Assembly (NCBI GenBank): GCA_002366995.1 | Contig: DFCM01000055.1 | Span: 1-6,849 of the forward strand | Length of the DNA: 6,849 nucleotides | Source of the DNA: a bacterium UBP3_UBA3054 | GTDB lineage: Bacteria; Auribacterota; UBA3054 | Direction: 5' to 3' | Shown here: piece after piece, positions 5,426-6,849 of the stretch | Layout: every line of letters begins with the position of its first letter | How positions within the stretch are numbered: the stretch's first letter is position 1 | Notes under the pieces: generated by a model | The model's input: only the letters and a program-made list of their open reading frames with translations | Databases searched by the model: none | What the model was told of the DNA's origin: nothing | Program-made: the position numbers and the translations under genes

Positions 5426-5941
5426 ATGTCTAAAAAAATCTTTCTGATATTGGTCCTTCTCCTGTGCGGAACGCTTTTCGCCGAGGACGGCAGCGGCCGC
5501 GTGATGATCACGGCCGACTCCACCACCATGGAGACTAACGGGACCTTCGTCCTCACCGGCAACGTCAAGCTTACGTCCGTGGACGCTTTCGGCACGGCCG
5601 CCAACCGCATCACGAACGTTTCCGTCAGGGCCGACAAAGCCATCGTCTATCAGGATCAGTCGACTCACGACATCGGCAAGATCGAGGCGCTGGGAAGAGT
5701 CCTGATCCGCACTTCGCAGGGGACTGTCACCGGCCAAAAGCTGACCTACGACGCTGTGAAAGACACTTTCAGGATGACCGGGGAACCCATCATGCGCGAC
5801 CTGAGGGGCAACACCGCTTCCGGCTCCGCCATCACCTGGGACAACCGCCACAAGAAGCTCAGCCTGGACGACGGCGCCCGCATTACCCTGAACATCCAGG
5901 ACGGGAAGCTCAGGCTTCCCAACATCAAGGAGGAAAAATGA
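5426..5941 (+). CDS. lptA: LptA/OstA-like periplasmic LPS transport protein, second copy
   Basis: A 171-residue secreted protein with a signal peptide of K3-K4, a hydrophobic core (5-14) and G-T-L-F-A followed by E-D, so cleavage is likely after A19. The mature part matches the OstA/LptA pattern: V-M-I-T-A-D-S-T-T-M (26-35), F-V-L-T-G-N-V-K-L (41-49), V-R-A-D-K-A-I-V-Y, I-E-A-L-G-R-V-L-I, G-T-V-T-G-Q-K-L-T-Y-D, F-R-M-T-G-E-P-I-M and A-S-G-S-A-I-T-W-D. The regular strands with the G-N-V and T-G-x-P signatures make it the more typical LptA of the pair. The two copies share fold signatures but little direct sequence, so they are old paralogues rather than a recent duplication. AAGGGAA at 5414-5420 serves the start, and the stop overlaps the lptB start in ATGA. 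Confidence 0.85.
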   Translation: MSKKIFLILVLLLCGTLFAEDGSGRVMITADSTTMETNGTFVLTGNVKLTSVDAFGTAANRITNVSVRADKAIVYQDQSTHDIGKIEALGRVLIRTSQGTVTGQKLTYDAVKDTFRMTGEPIMRDLRGNTASGSAITWDNRHKKLSLDDGARITLNIQDGKLRLPNIKEEK

Positions 5942-6687
5942 GCGGAGACTTCACGCCGCCGAATGACGCCGTCCTTTACACCGAAAAGCTGGTCAAGACT
6001 TACAACCAGCGCAACGTGGTCAAAGGCGTCAGCATCCATGTCAACAAAGGCGAGATCGTCGGTCTTTTGGGCCCCAACGGCGCCGGCAAGACGACGACCT
6101 TCTACATGATAGTGGGCATCATCCGTCCCAATTCTGGAAGAGTGGTCTTCCAGGGCAGGGACATCACCAACGACCCGATGTGCGACCGCGCCCAGCACGG
6201 CATCGCTTATCTGGCGCAGGAGCCTTCCGTTTTCAGGCGCATGACGAGCTTCGAGAACATCATGGCGATTATGGAAACGCTGCCCATGAAAAGGGACGAG
6301 ATGAAGAAGAGATCCTATGAGCTCTTGGAAGAGCTCGGCATCTCGAAACTCGCCAAGAGCAAGGCCTACACGCTTTCCGGCGGCGAACGCAGGCGCCTCG
6401 AGATCGCCCGCGCGCTGGTCACTAGCCCTTCACTTATACTTCTCGACGAACCTTTCTCGGGCGTCGACCCGATCGCCGTGGCGGACGTCCAGCAGATCAT
6501 CAGGGAGCTGAAGCACCGCGACCTGGCCATTCTGATCACCGACCACAACGTCAGGGAGACGCTCTCCGTGACCGACAGGGCTTATCTTATCAACCAGGGC
6601 GAGATCCTTATAGAAGGCTCCGCCGACAAGCTCATCAACGATCCGGAAGCCCGCAGGATCTACCTCGGCGAAGATTTCAGGATCTGA
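5938..6687 (+). CDS. lptB: LPS export ABC transporter ATP-binding protein LptB
   Basis: The cytoplasmic ATPase of the LptB2FG transporter, which powers extraction of LPS from the inner membrane and its push along the bridge. The 249 residues, near the family's usual length, contain Walker A G-P-N-G-A-G-K-T (45-52), the Q-loop Y-L-A-Q-E-P-S-V-F-R (91-100) that is characteristic of LptB, signature L-S-G-G-E-R-R-R (146-153), Walker B L-I-L-L-D-E (166-171) with catalytic E171, the D-loop G-V-D-P (175-178) and switch H203 in T-D-H-N-V. The C-terminus Y-L-G-E-D-F-R-I is an LptB hallmark. It has a near-perfect Shine-Dalgarno, AAGGAGG at 5927-5933, inside the end of the preceding gene, which should give strong translation. 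No permease partner (lptF or lptG) is in the window. It is the last gene before the terminator. Confidence 0.97.
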   Translation: MSGDFTPPNDAVLYTEKLVKTYNQRNVVKGVSIHVNKGEIVGLLGPNGAGKTTTFYMIVGIIRPNSGRVVFQGRDITNDPMCDRAQHGIAYLAQEPSVFRRMTSFENIMAIMETLPMKRDEMKKRSYELLEELGISKLAKSKAYTLSGGERRRLEIARALVTSPSLILLDEPFSGVDPIAVADVQQIIRELKHRDLAILITDHNVRETLSVTDRAYLINQGEILIEGSADKLINDPEARRIYLGEDFRI

Positions 6688-6716
6688 TTTTTTCTGTAAA
6701 ATTCGAGAAAATTTTC

Positions 6717-6753
6717 AACGCCCCGTTCGCATGTTCGAACGGGGCGTTTTTTT
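6717..6753 (+). terminator. Strong intrinsic terminator after lptB
   Basis: A perfect 13-base-pair inverted repeat, left arm 6717-6729 and right arm 6736-6748, encloses a 6-base loop (6730-6735) and runs into a tract of T at 6747-6753. The core of each arm includes CGCCCC/GGGGCG. This is a classic Rho-independent terminator for the plus strand, 29 bases after the lptB stop. Read from the other strand no long T tract follows the hairpin, so it is probably one-directional. Confidence 0.93.
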
Positions 6754-6790
6754 GCTAAAATATAAATATGTGTGTTTTATATATAAAAAT
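6752..6790 (+). promoter_or_regulatory. Possible promoter for the downstream gene
   Basis: After the terminator the DNA becomes strongly AT-rich. TTGCTA at 6752-6757 (4 of 6 to TTGACA) and TTTTAT at 6775-6780 (4 of 6 to TATAAT) are 17 bases apart, the best sigma-70 spacing. TATAAA at 6761-6766 is a closer -10 match but its -35 would fall inside the terminator arm. The terminator before it means the next gene needs its own promoter, but the exact boxes are uncertain. Confidence 0.3.
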
Positions 6791-6804
6791 CAGGGAAGTT
6801 TGAC

Positions 6805-6849
6805 ATGAAGAACATTTTCTTGTTCCTGGCTTTGTTTTCGCTTTCAGTT
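6805..6849 (+). CDS. Start of a secreted or membrane protein (partial)
   Basis: ATG 6805 opens a frame that runs off the right edge after 15 codons, M-K-N-I-F-L-F-L-A-L-F-S-L-S-V. The lysine followed by an unbroken hydrophobic run is typical of the start of a signal peptide, resembling those of the lptC and lptA genes here. AGGGA at 6792-6796 is a well-spaced ribosome binding site (8 bases). It lies beyond a strong terminator and so is a separate transcription unit. The family cannot be told from 15 residues. Confidence 0.6.
   Translation, partial: MKNIFLFLALFSLSV

Noticed and set aside
4371..5941. Possibility that lptC and the two lptA genes are one gene broken by frameshifts
   Set aside because: Each has its own signal peptide, a complete beta-strand domain and plausible start signals, so they are three separate genes.
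6698..6715. Small AT-only hairpin (AAAATT, 6-base loop, AATTTT) before the terminator
   Set aside because: Six A-T pairs with a 6-base loop are too weak to count as a separate regulatory structure next to the strong terminator; likely chance in AT-rich spacer.
1..6849. Mobile elements, CRISPR arrays, tRNA or rRNA genes
   Set aside because: I saw no transposase or integrase frames, no regularly spaced direct repeats, and no tRNA-like cloverleaf in the few short intergenic gaps. The longest gap, at 6688-6804, holds only the terminator and an AT-rich promoter-like region.

Overview
The window is a dense, entirely plus-strand stretch of chromosome from a Gram-negative (diderm) bacterium that makes lipopolysaccharide. 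It holds a near-continuous run of genes that make CMP-Kdo, the activated inner-core sugar of LPS, and then genes that move LPS across the periplasm. The DNA is moderately GC-rich. The gene set, a family-type LptE lipoprotein, two consecutive LptA-like proteins and class II KdsA would fit a member of the PVC superphylum (Lentisphaerota, Kiritimatiellota or Verrucomicrobiota). That placement is a low-confidence impression, not something shown by the sequence.

Layout: the 3' end of an unrecognised TPR-like helical protein (2-370); an LptE-like outer-membrane lipoprotein (382-960); a 51-base A-rich leader; rpmB for zinc-ribbon ribosomal protein bL28 (1012-1242); then kdsB (1253-1990), kdsA (1990-2865), kdsD (2868-3824), kdsC (3827-4378), lptC (4371-4877), a first lptA-like gene (4880-5413), a second lptA-like gene (5426-5941) and lptB (5938-6687). 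A strong intrinsic terminator at 6717-6753 ends the run. A short AT-rich region follows, then the first 15 codons of a new gene with a signal-peptide-like start (6805 to the edge).

How the genes work together: KdsD isomerises ribulose-5-phosphate to arabinose-5-phosphate, KdsA condenses it with phosphoenolpyruvate to Kdo-8-phosphate, KdsC removes the phosphate, and KdsB activates Kdo with CTP. LptB is the ATPase that drives LPS extraction. LptC and the LptA-like proteins build the periplasmic bridge, and LptE belongs to the outer-membrane LptD/E translocon. From rpmB to lptB, neighbours are separated by at most 12 bases or overlap (three ATGA overlaps and one 8-base overlap), which points to one transcript with translational coupling. 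The Kdo transferase gene (waaA), lptD and lptFG are not in the window.

Nothing here is a wholly unknown system. The points most worth a second look are the tandem, divergent LptA pair next to an LptC that seems to be secreted rather than membrane-anchored, the altered active-site loop of KdsD, the metal-dependent type of KdsA, the ribosomal protein gene at the head of the LPS operon with its A-rich leader, and the unidentified protein upstream of lptE.
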